The notes below the pieces were generated by a model. It was not told the origin of the DNA. It was given only the letters and a program-made list of their open reading frames with translations, and did no database searches. A stretch of DNA of 64,000 nucleotides, from contig OZ035962.1 of assembly GCA_964034945.1 (NCBI GenBank), positions 46,780,386 through 46,844,385 of the forward strand, read 5' to 3'. This document shows positions 44,683 through 54,766 of the stretch, in pieces. Numbering within the stretch: position 1 is the first letter of the stretch; each line of letters opens with the position of its first letter. The position numbers were made by a program, and so were the translations under genes. The stretch comes from Chrysopilus asiliformis. Taxonomy: Eukaryota > Arthropoda > Insecta > Diptera > Rhagionidae.

Positions 44683-46228
44683 TCACATAAATCCTAAGGA
44701 CTTCAGACCTATAAGTCTTTCATCGTTTTTACTAAAAACACTAGAAAGAGTTATTGATCTTAGCATTAAGAATTCCTTGGACAGCAGCTCAATATCTACG
44801 GCCCAACATGCCTACACTAAGATCTGTAGAGACAGCTCTGCACAAGGTGGTGCGAACTCTAGAGGAAACTGCCCACCACAAGGAGTATGCCCTAGCAGCA
44901 TTCCTGGACATTGAATGTGCGTTTAATAACGTACACACAAGGTCTTTAGTGGGTGCACTTAGGGCACACAATGTCGACGAGATGCTAACTGAGTGGACAG
45001 AGCAGTTGCTCAACAGCAGAACAGTCTCGGCCACCTTTGGCATAAGTAACGTAAAGAGAGCGATCAGTAGGGGAACACCGCAGGGGGGATCCTATCACCA
45101 CTTCTGTGGAATCTAGCTCTGAACGAAATACTCCTATCGTTACAAGGAAAGGGAATAGAAGTTGTTGCGTACGCTGACGATGTGGTCGTTTTGGTAACAG
45201 GAAAATTTCTCCCAACACTAAGCGAACTCATGGAATTAGCACTACGCGATATCACAAAGTGGGCGGAGCGCAATGTTCTTGGAGTTAACCCCTCCAAAAC
45301 TGAACTAGTGCTCTTCACAAGAAAAAGGAAGGTACCAACCTTTCAACTCCCAAGGATAGGAACAACCCAACTCAGTCTCTCTGCTGAGGCGAAATACCTT
45401 GGTTTAATTCTGGACTCCAAACTTTCTTGGAAAAGGAATACGGAAGAGAGGATGAACAAAGCGTTGTGCGCGTATTACGCATGTAAAAAAATGATTGGCA
45501 GGAATTGGGGCACATCACCGCGCATTACCCATTGGTTATACATAGCGGTGATCAGACCCATTCTCACTTACGGATGTCTGGTTTGGTGGCCGACCATGAG
45601 GGTCAACTGCCGATATCAAACCCTTAACAAAGTACAAAGACTAGCGGCGCTAGGAATCACAGGAGCTGTTAGATCAACACCAACAGCGGGAATGGAAGCT
45701 CTACTGCACCTCATTCCCCTGAATGAGTACACGAGGTGTATGGCTGCTAAGAGTGCACTAAGGCTCAGAGAGTCCGGACTCTGGAAGCACAGTACCTTCG
45801 GTCATAATAGTATCCTTAAAAGTCATGAATGGGGTATCCCGGACTCTACGGATTACTGTATACCTCACCTGAATACGAATGTGAACTTCTCGGTTTTAAT
45901 TCCCGAAAGAAGGCTTTGGGATCTCAACAGTGTCATAGACGAGCAAGAGGTCTCGGTTTACACTGATGGTTCTAAAACTGAAAAAGTTACGGGGGCGGGA
46001 GTGTTCTCAGATAATCTTGACCTCCAAAAGAGCTACAAACTGCCTAATGAGAGCAGGGTATTTCAAGCTGAGGTCTATGCCATAAGAGCGGCTGCAAGCT
46101 TGATAATGACGAGAGAACTACCCAGAACAAGGGTTTCAATCTACGTCGACAGTCAGGCAGCAATCAAGGCACTGGATTCGTCGACGATCAAGTCAAAGAC
46201 CGTGTCTAATTGCCGCAGAGCTCTTAAT

Positions 46229-47025
46229 TAAAGTAAAAGATCTTGGTGTCATTTTTGATGTTTCTCTTACATTTAATGACCATATTGATATGATTTCATC
46301 TAGAGCTAACTCTACCTTGGGTTTTGTTAAAAGATGGTCTAAAGAATTTTGTGATCCTTTTATCACGAAAACTTTATATTGTGCATTCGTTCGTCCTATT
46401 TTAGAGTATGCTTCAGTAGTGTGGGACCCTTACTACGATATTCACTCTGTGCGTATTGAAAGTGTCCAACGAAAATTTGTTCGATTTGCTCTGAAACATT
46501 TACCGTGGGAAAATTCTCTTATTCTCCCCCCTTATGAGGATCGCTTAAAACTTATAAATTTGCATTCTCTAAAAGTTCGCCGTACGAATGCCAAAATTAA
46601 ATTCACTTTTAAAATGTTGAACGGAATAATTGACTCGGTTCCACTATTAAGTCAACTAAATATAAACGCAAATAATAGAACCAGAAGAACTTATAGATTT
46701 TTAAAAGTTCCATCACACTCGACAAATTATGGTTATAATGAGCCTCTTTCATCAATGGCTCGAACTTTTAATAATTCATTTGAATGTATTGATTTTAATA
46801 TCAGTCTAGCGCAACTGAAGAATTTGCTTCATTAAATTTTTTTTTTGTTTTGTATTTATTTTTAAATTATTATTTAGTATTGTAAACATATATTTAATTA
46901 TTTTTTTTTTTATTATAATATTTTTTTTTTCTCTATAATTTGTATATACATTTATTAGCATTTAATTTAACTTGTAGTAGTCAGTGTATTGATGAAATAG
47001 TAAATAAATAAATAAATAAATAAAT
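46229..47025 (+). mobile_element. 3' fragment of a different non-LTR retrotransposon with AAAT-repeat tail
   Basis: It interrupts the copy 2 RNase H between codons that are adjacent in copy 1. The 3' end is an AT-rich UTR closing in six or so AAAT units (47001-47025). A short AAT at both junctions may be the target duplication. Confidence 0.85.
46230..46835 (+). pseudogene. Reverse transcriptase C-terminal part (CR1/Jockey-like)
   Basis: The open reading begins inside the protein ('KVKDLGVIFDVSLTFNDHID') and includes 'FVRPILEYASVVWDPYY' and 'IESVQRKFVRFAL', the thumb-region pattern of CR1/Jockey-type elements. It ends at a proper stop at 46835. No catalytic motif is left; 5' truncation explains it. 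Confidence 0.82.
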
Positions 47026-47705
47026 CAACTCGGCCTCCGACATGCCGTTAGACTTTGCTGGGTCCCGGGTACAGCAACATACATGGCAATGAGAGAGTCG
47101 ACGAACTGGCAAAATTTGGGACCGAAATGGCTATGGAGAGCGCGGAGCGCTCGGTCGAAATGCCGATCGAATGCGCAAAAAGTATAATTGATAGGAAAGG
47201 GGTGAACAACATAAATATCCGTTGGCAAACAATGAGCGATTGTATAATCACAAGGTCGCTCTGGCCTAAATTTAATAGGAACAAAACCGACACCCCTCTT
47301 AGACTCAGCAGGACCTCCGTAAGGCTACTCACAGGCTTAATCACGGGGCACTGCCCCCTTGGCGCTATGGCCATAAGGTGGGGCGCGGCCGCAAATGATT
47401 TTTGCCGCAGTTGTGGTGACGAGGAGGAGCCGGAGACCGTGAAACACTTACTCTGTGAGTGTCCAGCCCTACAAGCACGCCGATATGGGACACTTGGGGC
47501 CAGATTTTATAGTAGCCAGACGGAGCTTGGCAACCACCCACTCGAGGATATGCTGAGCTTCGTCAACTAGTCGGGCTGGTTCAAATAGGATCAGCTAGTT
47601 TGATGAAAGGTCTTATGAGTACTGAAGACATCACAATGGGCCTGTAGGCCTCCGAGTGTAGCGCTGTGCTCGCGCCTGGGCGCGCGTGGTCTTCTTAACC
47701 TAACC

Positions 47706-48388
47706 TAGGGGCTGTGGATCATTCGGATCCATAGATAACACAGTAAGAGGCCTGCTATTAAGAATACCCTCAATTTGTATCACAATAGTATTAAATTCTT
47801 CATAAGACAAAGTTGAATTTAAAATAACTCTTTTCAAGTGGTTTTTAAAAGACTTGACGCCACTTTCCCAAAATCCTCCATAATTTGGACTTCTGGGTGG
47901 TATAAATTTCCAAATAATATCTTGTGTTGTACCAAATTTGTTGATATTATGGACAGAATTTTCCTTTTTGAAAAATTGGAACAATTCTTTTAACTCATTT
48001 TTTGCACCTACGAATGTTGTCTGACCAAAGTGTATGGGACTTGCCTCGACGAGAGATAAACCTTTTCAGACAAGCAATGAAAGACTCTGCTGTTAAGTCT
48101 GATACGATTTCAAGATGAATACATTTTGTCACGAAAAATACAAATACTGCAACATAAACTGTATGTAATGGAGAATTACGAACACGCTTTTGTTTTATAA
48201 AAATAGCCCGCAGTAAGAAATACAGTAATCAGCAGAGAAAGGCCGAGAAGGATTATACCTTTCAGGTGGAAGTTCACCCTTAATTTGTTTGCTGATTTGT
48301 GAATTGTTTCTAAAACATCCAATGCAAGTTCGAACACAGTGTTGTGCAGTGTTCTTAGCTGAAATATGCCAATACTTTTGTATTTCAG
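47706..48388 (-). pseudogene. BEL1-family integrase remnant (right part)
   Basis: Collinear with BEL1 5040-5203 and 7815-8300, but without the non-LTR insertion found at 5216-7802, so it shows that empty site ('cttctgggtggtataaattt'). It has 'FIPPRSPNYGGFWESGVKSF' and a frameshifted integrase core. Similarity stops near 48388. Confidence 0.87.
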
Positions 48389-49097
48389 GTAGAAGTACAC
48401 CCATAATTGAAGACCTCGGCGCAAAAAGCTGTCATCTCGACTTTTTGACGAAAATGAGTTATTGACGCCAAATGCAAGAATAAACGAATGCGCACATTTG
48501 GCTGCAAACACCATACTTATTGGAGGCCTGTGTAAAAAGATATTAAAGAAAAGGAGACGATTGAAGGCATTGTTTCATATAATTTGACGCACAATTTTTT
48601 TTTTCCAAAAATTTTTAATTTTTTTTTCTGGGAGTTTTGTTTTTTTAAATTGAATATTTTTTTATTTGTTTATTTTTAAAGACTATTAAACATCTTTTGG
48701 ACTGTATTTTGTAGTCATTAACTAATTTTGAAAACCGCTGATCTACTCTTGGGTGCAAGAAACTTTAAAATGTCTATAACTTTAAAAAAAAAAGAAAAAA
48801 CGTGTGTGCAGTGCACACGCGGTAAAAGTGAAACTTTAGAAAAACTAAACAGCGAGAGAATGAGACGAATGCAGTATCAGGAGTGGGATAGTTATAGCGT
48901 TTATTTATTATAATATTGGTACCAAGTTCAAAAGTCATATTATATTCTTTATTCAGACTCTTTGTTTTCAATTTCAATAAATGACACGAGCGGCTTATGA
49001 TAACTAAAGTATAACATGAAGGCTTTGGTTTGGGTTTGATCAATATATCTTTGAATTACAGCGTCAATTACTGTTTTCGATCTTGTTGTCGATTGTT
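48389..49097. other. Low-information stretch with two weak coding-like pieces
   Basis: The plus strand is open without a start at about 48421-48590 ('RLFDENELLTPNARINECAH'), unrecognised. The minus strand at about 48955-49085 reads 'VIQRYIDQTQTKAFMLYFSY' and ends in TGAATAAAG, which could be the last exon and poly-A signal of a gene or old element. Between them is AT-rich DNA. Neither is supported by homology I can name. Confidence 0.3.
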
Positions 49098-49782
49098 GTC
49101 GAATAACTTAAAAAGTTTTGGGAAAATATGTTATTCTTATAGGACCTTCCGTTTCGAATTTTGAAAATCTAATACCGGATTCATAATCAGCGACCCCAAA
49201 AACCCCCTTATGCCGATTTTTTCGAGGAAAAACGGGAAAAAGGATATTTATCCTTACAGGACCTTTCGTTTCGAATTTTGAAAATCTAATATCGGATTCG
49301 TGATCAGCGACCGCAAAAACTCCATTGTGCAAATTTATCCGGGGAAAAATGGGAAAAAGGATATTTTCATTATTCTTACAGGACCTTCCGTTTCGAGTTT
49401 TGAAAATCTAATACCGGATTTGTGATCAGCGATCCCAAAAACCCTATAACGCAAATTTTTCCGGGGAAAAATGGGAAAAAGGATATTTTCATTATCCTTA
49501 CAGGATCTTCCGTTTCGAATTTTGAAAATCTAATACCGGATTCGTGATCACCGACCCCAAAAACCCTAAAATGCAAATTTTTCCGGGGAAAAATGGGAAA
49601 AAGGATATTTTCATTATCCTTACAGGACCTTCCGTATCGAATTTTGAAATCCTACATAGCTAAAAACCTGCTCCTGGCAACACAGGTCATTTTGCAAAAA
49701 ACCGCGTAAAAATCGGTCCAGTAGTTTTTGAGTTTTGTAATCTCAGACAGACAGACAAACAGGCAAACATCCATATATAGAT
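49098..49782 (-). mobile_element. Helitron remnant with about four 122-bp repeats
   Basis: On the minus strand it starts TCTATATATGGATG after a host A (49782 side), has the leader shared with 57692-60348 ('tggaccgatttttac' type, with 'gcaaaaaaccgcgtaaaaat' on plus), then four to five 122-bp units. The 3' CTAG end is missing; it stops near 49098. Confidence 0.82.
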
Positions 49783-50062
49783 ATGTATATATTGCAATGT
49801 ATGACGAAACATCAGTAATTTATCCCCTCCTGTCTCCACTTCCTCCCTCCACCTACCACCCTCCTACCACTTCTCCCCTTCCCCCTACCCATCACTCTTG
49901 TTTACGATAAATTGACCGGCACCCATCTGTATTCTATCTCATTTTCTCACAGGCTAAAAAATCCTATCTCTTTTTACTGTCGCTTTTTCGTTTCATCGAG
50001 TTTGAAATCACTCACAACGGCGCTAAAGAAGTTTTCACTTCAAAAAGAAAAATATATATGTA
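49783..50062. other. Unassigned intergenic or intronic stretch
   Basis: A C/T-rich block ('ctcctgtctccacttcctcc', 49828-49890) is followed by ordinary AT-rich DNA. Nothing recognisable. Confidence 0.4.
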
Positions 50063-50334
50063 CACTCAGAAAAATGTCCAGGTCAACTTTTTGTCAGGTT
50101 AACTCTGACCTTACAGAGGTGTCTGTAAGCCAGCTAGCGGTCAGAGTTAACATATCTAAGGTCAACTCGTGCAGCTCCCAATGCCCTACTTCACCTGCTG
50201 GTGGCTTAATTTCAGAATTTCTCCGACCACAGGTTAACTCAGTTTTATATGCCCACATGCAGGCGAACGCGCGCCTGCCCGAGGCCAATTACGCCGTATG
50301 TAGGTCGTCGAGTTAGCCTCCATTTTTCTGAGTG
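50063..50334. mobile_element. MITE with CACTCAGAAAAATG ends
   Basis: 272 bp. Ends are CACTCAGAAAAATG and its perfect inverted copy (50321-50334), flanked by TA on both sides (the match extends to TA). Open frames on both strands cross it but are palindrome by-products. Confidence 0.82.
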
Positions 50335-50462
50335 TAAGAATACATGCTTGATTTAAATTGTAATTTGTTAACTTTGTCCCAGAACAAAAATTTCACGCTA
50401 ATATGTTTTTGGTCTCTCCTAAAAAAATTGAAAAAGTGGAAATGACCGCTTTTTGTACCGAG

Positions 50463-51115
50463 GTCTTCAATTTGATTGTTGATAAGTGGATTGTTTCTAA
50501 AACATGCAATTCAAGTTTAAACACAGTGTTTTGCAGTGTTTTTAGCTGAAATATGTCAATACCCAGTGAACAAAAAATGTCTTATTAAGGCATTATAAAG
50601 GCATTATCTTAATGCATTATCTTTACCTTATTGTTGCCTTATTTTTGTATAGGCCATTTCCGCGTATATAAGGCCTTACAACTAAGGCAAGATTAATAGT
50701 AGATGTTTTTTCCCCGGTGATGGCGCTGATTGCTTAGATGGTAAAAATTTCTTTATTAAAACGGTCTTTAAGCCTTAATCTATTACTTTTTCTATAAAAA
50801 TATTTACCGAATCGTTTAAATTCTCCTGATAGCCAACACAAAACTTCAACAAAAAAGAACTTTTGACACATAACTTTTGGTTCACTTTTCCAACACACGC
50901 ATAAAAAGGCGCGTTATTCCTGAGATGAACTTCCATCTCATTTTAATTTGGAGGCTTTTATATTATTTGTCTCATGTCTTAAAGACACCTTAGCGATAAT
51001 GCCTTAATAATTTTTCACTGGGTACTTTTGTATACGAAGCCAGTATTTGTAGACTAGAGTGTAAAAACTGCAAATGATATTACGAAAGATAATTGATGTG
51101 ATTGTTGCTTTACCG
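50463..51115 (-). pseudogene. BEL integrase zinc-region remnant, split by a MITE
   Basis: 50463-50561 matches BEL1 8215-8300 ('cacagtgttttgcagtg', 'agctgaaatatg') and 51025-51115 matches 8300-8400 ('ctgcaaatgatattacgaaa'). Coding potential is lost. It overlaps in content with the 48275-48388 piece, so it is a separate copy. Confidence 0.75.
50562..51022. mobile_element. TA-flanked MITE with CCCAGTGAA ends
   Basis: 461 bp. Ends begin CCCAGTGAACAAAAAATG and, inverted, CCCAGTGAAAAATTATTAAG; subterminal 'aaggcattat' is inverted at both ends. The TA duplication (50560-50561, 51023-51024) is confirmed by the empty site in the related BEL copy at about 48375 ('gccaatacttttg'). Confidence 0.88.
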
Positions 51116-51379
51116 GGTAGGTGAAAGAAACGTAGATCGTTTTTAAATTTAATTTTAACAAAAGATTTTAATTTTGTCGAAATAAAGTACAATTTTAATT
51201 AAATTTTTAATTTAGTTAATGGCAGTATAATGTTAGGGTTAATATTTTCTTTGAAATTGCGTGGTTGGGAGGTCGAAGTCTGCTTTTCCAAAAAAAAAAA
51301 ACGTTCCTCTTCTATCCTCGTCCATCCGTTGACTGACTCGCGACAAGCGATACACCCCAAATCCTCCTTTTTCCATCCA
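51116..51379. other. Unassigned stretch
   Basis: AT-rich DNA to 51200, then the alternative-frame reading of the candidate exon described next (open to about 51302 on minus, 'DGWKKEDLGCIACRESVNG'). Nothing else was recognised. Confidence 0.35.
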
Positions 51380-51666
51380 TCAGTTTGCGGTACAATCAGT
51401 GTAGTTGATAGTTGATTTGGTCCCCCAATCTCGATGAGCGAGGCTGCCAAATTTATTTGATCGTAACTGTTCCGTACCGCCGGAAAATCCTAACCTAAAA
51501 TATGTAAAAATATAAAAATTACCATTAAAAACTTCACTAAGATAAATTTTCTTACCAAAACAAAGATCATCGTTTTTCCATGCACCTAGAATAATCAATA
51601 GAAATTTAGAAAACATAACATAAAAAAGTTACCTTTAAATCCGCGATCAGCATCATTGAAAAACAT
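51380..51666 (-). CDS. Possible small spliced gene, three exons, unrecognised product
   Basis: Possible exons on minus: 51633-51666 (from ATG, donor ^GTAACT), 51556-51585 (acceptor ATTCTAG, donor TTTTG^GTAAGA), and from 51489 (acceptor GGTTAG). Introns are 47 and 66 bp. Joined in phase they give about 57 residues to a TGA at 51380. Alternatively, reading the last two exons in another frame ('NLAASLIEIGGPNQLSTT', then 'GCIACRESVNGWTRIEEER') is open for longer and looks more protein-like. Both cannot be right. No family recognised; it could be a host exon set or an old element. Confidence 0.3.
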
Positions 51667-51809
51667 AAACAAAATCAAATGTCAAACCAAAACCTGACAA
51701 TTAGAACACAAAAATCATGATCGAACTTACCAAATAAAAAATAAAACATTTATAAGGTTTGAGCCATGTCAGAAAGTTCGAGAAAATAAACGACTTCCGC
51801 TAAAGTGCC

Positions 51810-51816
51810 TATAAAA
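51810..51816 (+). promoter_or_regulatory. Likely TATA box of the BEL3 5' LTR
   Basis: TATAAAA followed about 20-30 bp later by 'actcagcaagatcag', which fits an arthropod initiator (TCAG). It lies upstream of the BEL3 leader repeats. Position relative to the unseen LTR start is inferred. Confidence 0.5.
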
Positions 51817-51876
51817 ACAGAGTAACACACTCAGCAAGATCAGAATTCATCCAGCTGTGGAAGGATTCCGAACTAC

Positions 51877-52212
51877 CAGCCTGACTGGTCAACCGCTGTT
51901 TTCGCAGCCAACCGTCGTTTTTGCGACAAATCTACCAGCTTTGACTGGTCAACCGCTGTTTTTGCAGCCAACCGTCGTTTTCGCGACAAATCTACCAGCT
52001 TTGACTGGTCAACCGCTGTTTTTGCAGCCAACCGTCGTTTTCGCGACAAATCTACCAGCTTTGACTGGTCAACCGCTGTTTTTGCAGCCAACCGTCGTTT
52101 TCGCGACAAATTTACCAGCTTTGACTGGTCAACCGCTGTTGTTGCAGCCAACCGTCGTTTTTGCGACCAACATACCAGCCGTGCCTGGTCAACCGCTATT
52201 TAGTCAACCCAT
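51877..52212 (+). repeat. 60-bp tandem repeats, five and a half units, in BEL3 LTR
   Basis: Units start about 51882, 51942, 52002, 52062, 52122 and 52182, each with 'tgactggtcaaccgctgttt'. Because 60 is divisible by three, both strands stay open (plus 'LTGQPLFLQPTVVFATNLPA', minus 'KTAVDQSKLVDLSRKRRLAA'). I treat these as by-products, not genes. Confidence 0.9.
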
Positions 52213-52296
52213 CAGCCGTGTCTGGGACATTATTTTATAATCAACGCAGTACCGAGAATTGCAGCAATATTGGATTCCGCATCAAATTTTGGAATT

Positions 52297-52400
52297 TTGA
52301 CTCATCATTGAATTATCAGCAATTGGAATTTGAATCATCATTGAATTATCAGCAATTGGAATTTGAATCATCATTGAATTATTAGTAATAGGAATCTGAA
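52297..52400 (+). repeat. 33-bp tandem repeats in BEL3 LTR
   Basis: About three units with 'tcatcattgaattatcagca' and 'attggaatttgaa'. They lie between the 60-bp array and the LTR end. Confidence 0.85.
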
Positions 52401-52637
52401 TTATCATTGAATTATTGATTGAATTTTATTACTTTGGATTAATGTCAATAGAATTATCATAAAGATTTAATTCTTTACAAATAGTCTAATTTAACAACTT
52501 TGACGACTTAGAATTGATTGAATTATATAGACGAAAAATTGAAAATATAAAGTTACTATATTTATCAATTAAACTTGCTGGTTTTTTATTTGTTTCTGTT
52601 CCGAATACACGTTTACTCGAGCTGTGCGTAAACATTT

Positions 52638-52654
52638 TGGTCCTTCGAGCCGGA
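52638..52654 (+). promoter_or_regulatory. BEL3 primer-binding site, tRNA-Tyr type
   Basis: TGGTCCTTCGAGCCGGA, 3 bp after the LTR end (GTAAACA, 52634). Same site as in BEL1 and BEL2. Confidence 0.85.
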
Positions 52655-52713
52655 TAGAAACAAATAAAACAAACTTAGTAAATTATCAATCAATTTAATC
52701 CAAAGTTGCAATC

Positions 52714-53357
52714 ATGAGTGAAGAAGACACAACTCTCACTCCATATGAAGAGATTTTAGTCCATCAGGACATGCTCGCCGAACAAATCACGGTGCTAAAA
52801 CGAAACTTCAAAAAAGATTCAGCTACGCGAAAATCTCTCGCATATATTAACAAAAAAATTGCCTGTTTAAATGAATATTGGACTGATTTCAAGGCAAATA
52901 ATCGAAAAATTTACACCTGCCGTCCAAAAAATTATAAAGAAGATGAATATTTTAAAAGAGATATTTATTTTACAATTGAGGAATTATACATTTCATTTTG
53001 CTCTGAATTAGAAGAGCTTAAACTACCATTAGTGACTCCTGATTTCACTAACCAAACTTTCGGAGAAAATACTACTTCAAGCTCTAACATAGTTAAACTC
53101 CCAAGAATCAGCCTACCAAGTTTTTCTGGTAATTATTCCGATTGGGCAACATTTCACGATTTGTTCCAATCGCTAATACATACCAGCAAACTCAGCAATG
53201 TAGAAAAATTGCATTATTTAAAGGCTAGTGTACGAGGAGAAGCAGCCAACTTAATCAGTCACTATCAAACTACAGACGCAAATTATCTAGTAGCTTGGAA
53301 GGTATTGCAATCTCGATACGACAACAAAAGAGTTTTGGTTTTCACTGAATTAAAAAG
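52714..53357 (+). CDS. BEL3 gag, first part
   Basis: Starts 'MSEEDTTLTPYEEILVHQDM' about 60 bp after the primer-binding site. It has a coiled N-terminal region and the capsid motif 'LPRISLPSFSGNYSDWATFH' then 'LHYLKASVRGEAANLISHYQ' and 'WKVLQSRYDNKRVLV'. No break is present up to the Gy2 insertion, and the frame resumes at 63571 after one AAAG duplication is discounted. Gag looks undamaged apart from that insertion. Confidence 0.9.
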
Positions 53358-54219
53358 TGTAATGTTATTTTATTGCAATGTTATTTATTATCCCCAAGAC
53401 ATCAATTAAATGAAGAGATCATTAAGTGTCAGAATGATGAAGAAATATTTGAAGTCATCGTTATGAAATTTAGAAAGAATGAAATGTTAACTATAGTCTT
53501 ATTCTTTATTTTACACAGCTGGCAAGAGAACCAGCTAATAGTTTAGGCACTTTTCAGCAGCCCGAATATTAGACAAGGCAAAGGTACTAACATAGTTTAT
53601 ACTAGTTAGGAAACGTAGGGCTTTTTACGTGTGCTGGCGGAAGATTGCATGTGTTGGTGGTGTATGAAAATGTGGCTAGGTTTTACATGTGTTGTGTTTT
53701 GTTGGTAATTTACGCATAGGAAAGAAAGAAAAACCGCGTCCAGAGTATATCGGTTATCTTTACTCCAACGTAGGTACACGTAAAAAGCTCTACGTTTCCT
53801 AACTAGTTAAACTATGGTACTAAGCCGAACTTACCAGGCTGGTACCTTATTGCCGAGGAGAAGTAACAAGCAATTTTACTTTTTCAGTCTAAATGAAAAT
53901 AACTTCTGATTTTATTTCATATGTTACAATTTCTTTTATAGCTATTTAATGTTAACTAAGCTATTTAAGTTCATCGATCTTTTCAACATTTATATTATGC
54001 ATTTTGGTTAATAATCAATTATGATTGAAGTCCGAAGTGTTTCAATCATAATTGCTGCGTTGCATATTTATGAATCATATATTTGGTTTTTCATTGTTTG
54101 TGACCATGCTTATATTTATGCTTACGTGCTAATTATCTTGAAAAGTGTACTTCCTATGTTATTGTTTACATTTCTATATTCTTATGTTATTGTTTACAAT
54201 TCTATCTATATGCACTACA
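53358..54219 (-). repeat. Gy2 3' LTR, with inserted MITE
   Basis: Matches 62939-63566 except for the MITE at 53590-53815 and a few differences near 54100. On the minus strand the purine tract AAAGGGGAAAGG (54220-54231) precedes it, which fixes orientation. Confidence 0.92.
53590..53815. mobile_element. 226-bp MITE in the Gy2 LTR, 7-bp target duplication
   Basis: The other LTR gives the empty site. Duplicated GGTACTA lies at 53583-53589 and 53816-53822. Inverted ends contain 'ctagttaggaaacgtagggc' (left) and its mirror near the right end with small indels. Confidence 0.85.
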
Positions 54220-54231
54220 CCTTTCCCCTTT
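54220..54231 (-). promoter_or_regulatory. Gy2 polypurine tract
   Basis: AAAGGGGAAAGG on the minus strand directly before the 3' LTR, the usual plus-strand DNA primer. Confidence 0.8.
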
Positions 54232-54283
54232 AAAAAAAAATTTTATTTTATATATAAAAAAAAGAAAATTTTTATAAACTATA

Positions 54284-54438
54284 TTAATTCATATATATAT
54301 ACTTTTTTAATCTATTATTGTGTACTAGTTTTACTTTATCTTTAATTTTTATTTTGGAGTTTACTCCTAATCTTTCAATAATTGTAAAAGGACCATTATA
54401 TAAATTGTCGTTTTTCTTCCTGTTTTCATTTCTTAATA
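54284..54438 (-). pseudogene. Gy2 pol C-terminal end
   Basis: 'YNGPFTIIERLGVNSKIKIK' and 'KLVHNNRLKKYI' resemble the end of gypsy pol after integrase. The stop is at 54284. Its upstream part is cut by the MITE at 54446-54759. Confidence 0.75.
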
Positions 54439-54445
54439 GTACAAG

Positions 54446-54759
54446 CACAAACAAGTATATACAGATAACCAATGCCAATAGTAGCAGCTGTACCCATTTT
54501 TAGCTCGTAGCCGACAATCGTAGCTGACAAAACGCAATAAGAAAATAACGAAACCAACCGGCTGCGATGACTACGATCGTGAAACATTCTATTTGATCGC
54601 CGAAAGGCAGAAAGGGAAGAGGATATCTAGCAAACGATCGCAGTCGGTTGGTTTCGGCATTTTCTCATTTCGTTTTGTCAGCTACGACTGTCGGCTACGA
54701 GCTAAAAATGGGTACAGCTGCTACTATGGGCATTGGTTATCTGAATATACTTGTTTGTG
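54446..54759. mobile_element. 314-bp long-TIR MITE, 7-bp target duplication
   Basis: Flanked by GTACAAG (54439-54445, 54760-54766). Inverted repeats of about 100 bp begin CACAAACAAGTATATACAGA and include 'agcagctgtacccattttta'. Noncoding. Confidence 0.88.
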
Positions 54760-54766
54760 GTACAAG

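Larger units (their letters stand above)
44683..47570 (+). pseudogene. Non-LTR ORF2, copy 2 (RT, RNase H), broken
   Basis: Same protein as copy 1. A one-base loss in the G run of 'GTPQGG' (about 45087) shifts the frame; reading resumes through 'AYADDVVVLVTGKF' and continues to 46228. After the nested element it continues 'YSNIHGNERVDELAKFG' to the Cys-His motif and ends in TAG at 47568-47570, where copy 1 has Lys. It keeps 'VDSQAAIKAL', which reads 'VDRQAAIKAL' in copy 1. Confidence 0.9.
44683..47705 (+). mobile_element. Non-LTR retrotransposon, copy 2 of the 5216-7802 family, with a nested fragment
   Basis: Flanked by TAGGGGCTGTG (44672-44682, 47706-47716). 5'-truncated within RT. The 3' end is CTTCTTAACCTAACC, again with the AACCT repeat and no poly-A. 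A second non-LTR fragment (46229-47025) lies in its RNase H. Confidence 0.9.

Noticed and set aside
48728..48913. 61-codon plus-strand open frame
   Set aside because: Low-complexity Lys-rich start, no family, no supporting signals.
49912..50316. 134-codon open frame on plus
   Set aside because: It spans the 50063-50334 MITE and ends in its inverted repeat; no domain or codon pattern supports a gene.
53358..53409. C-terminal 17 codons of the BEL3 gag reading (stop at 53409)
   Set aside because: They come from the Gy2 LTR; true gag resumes at 63571.
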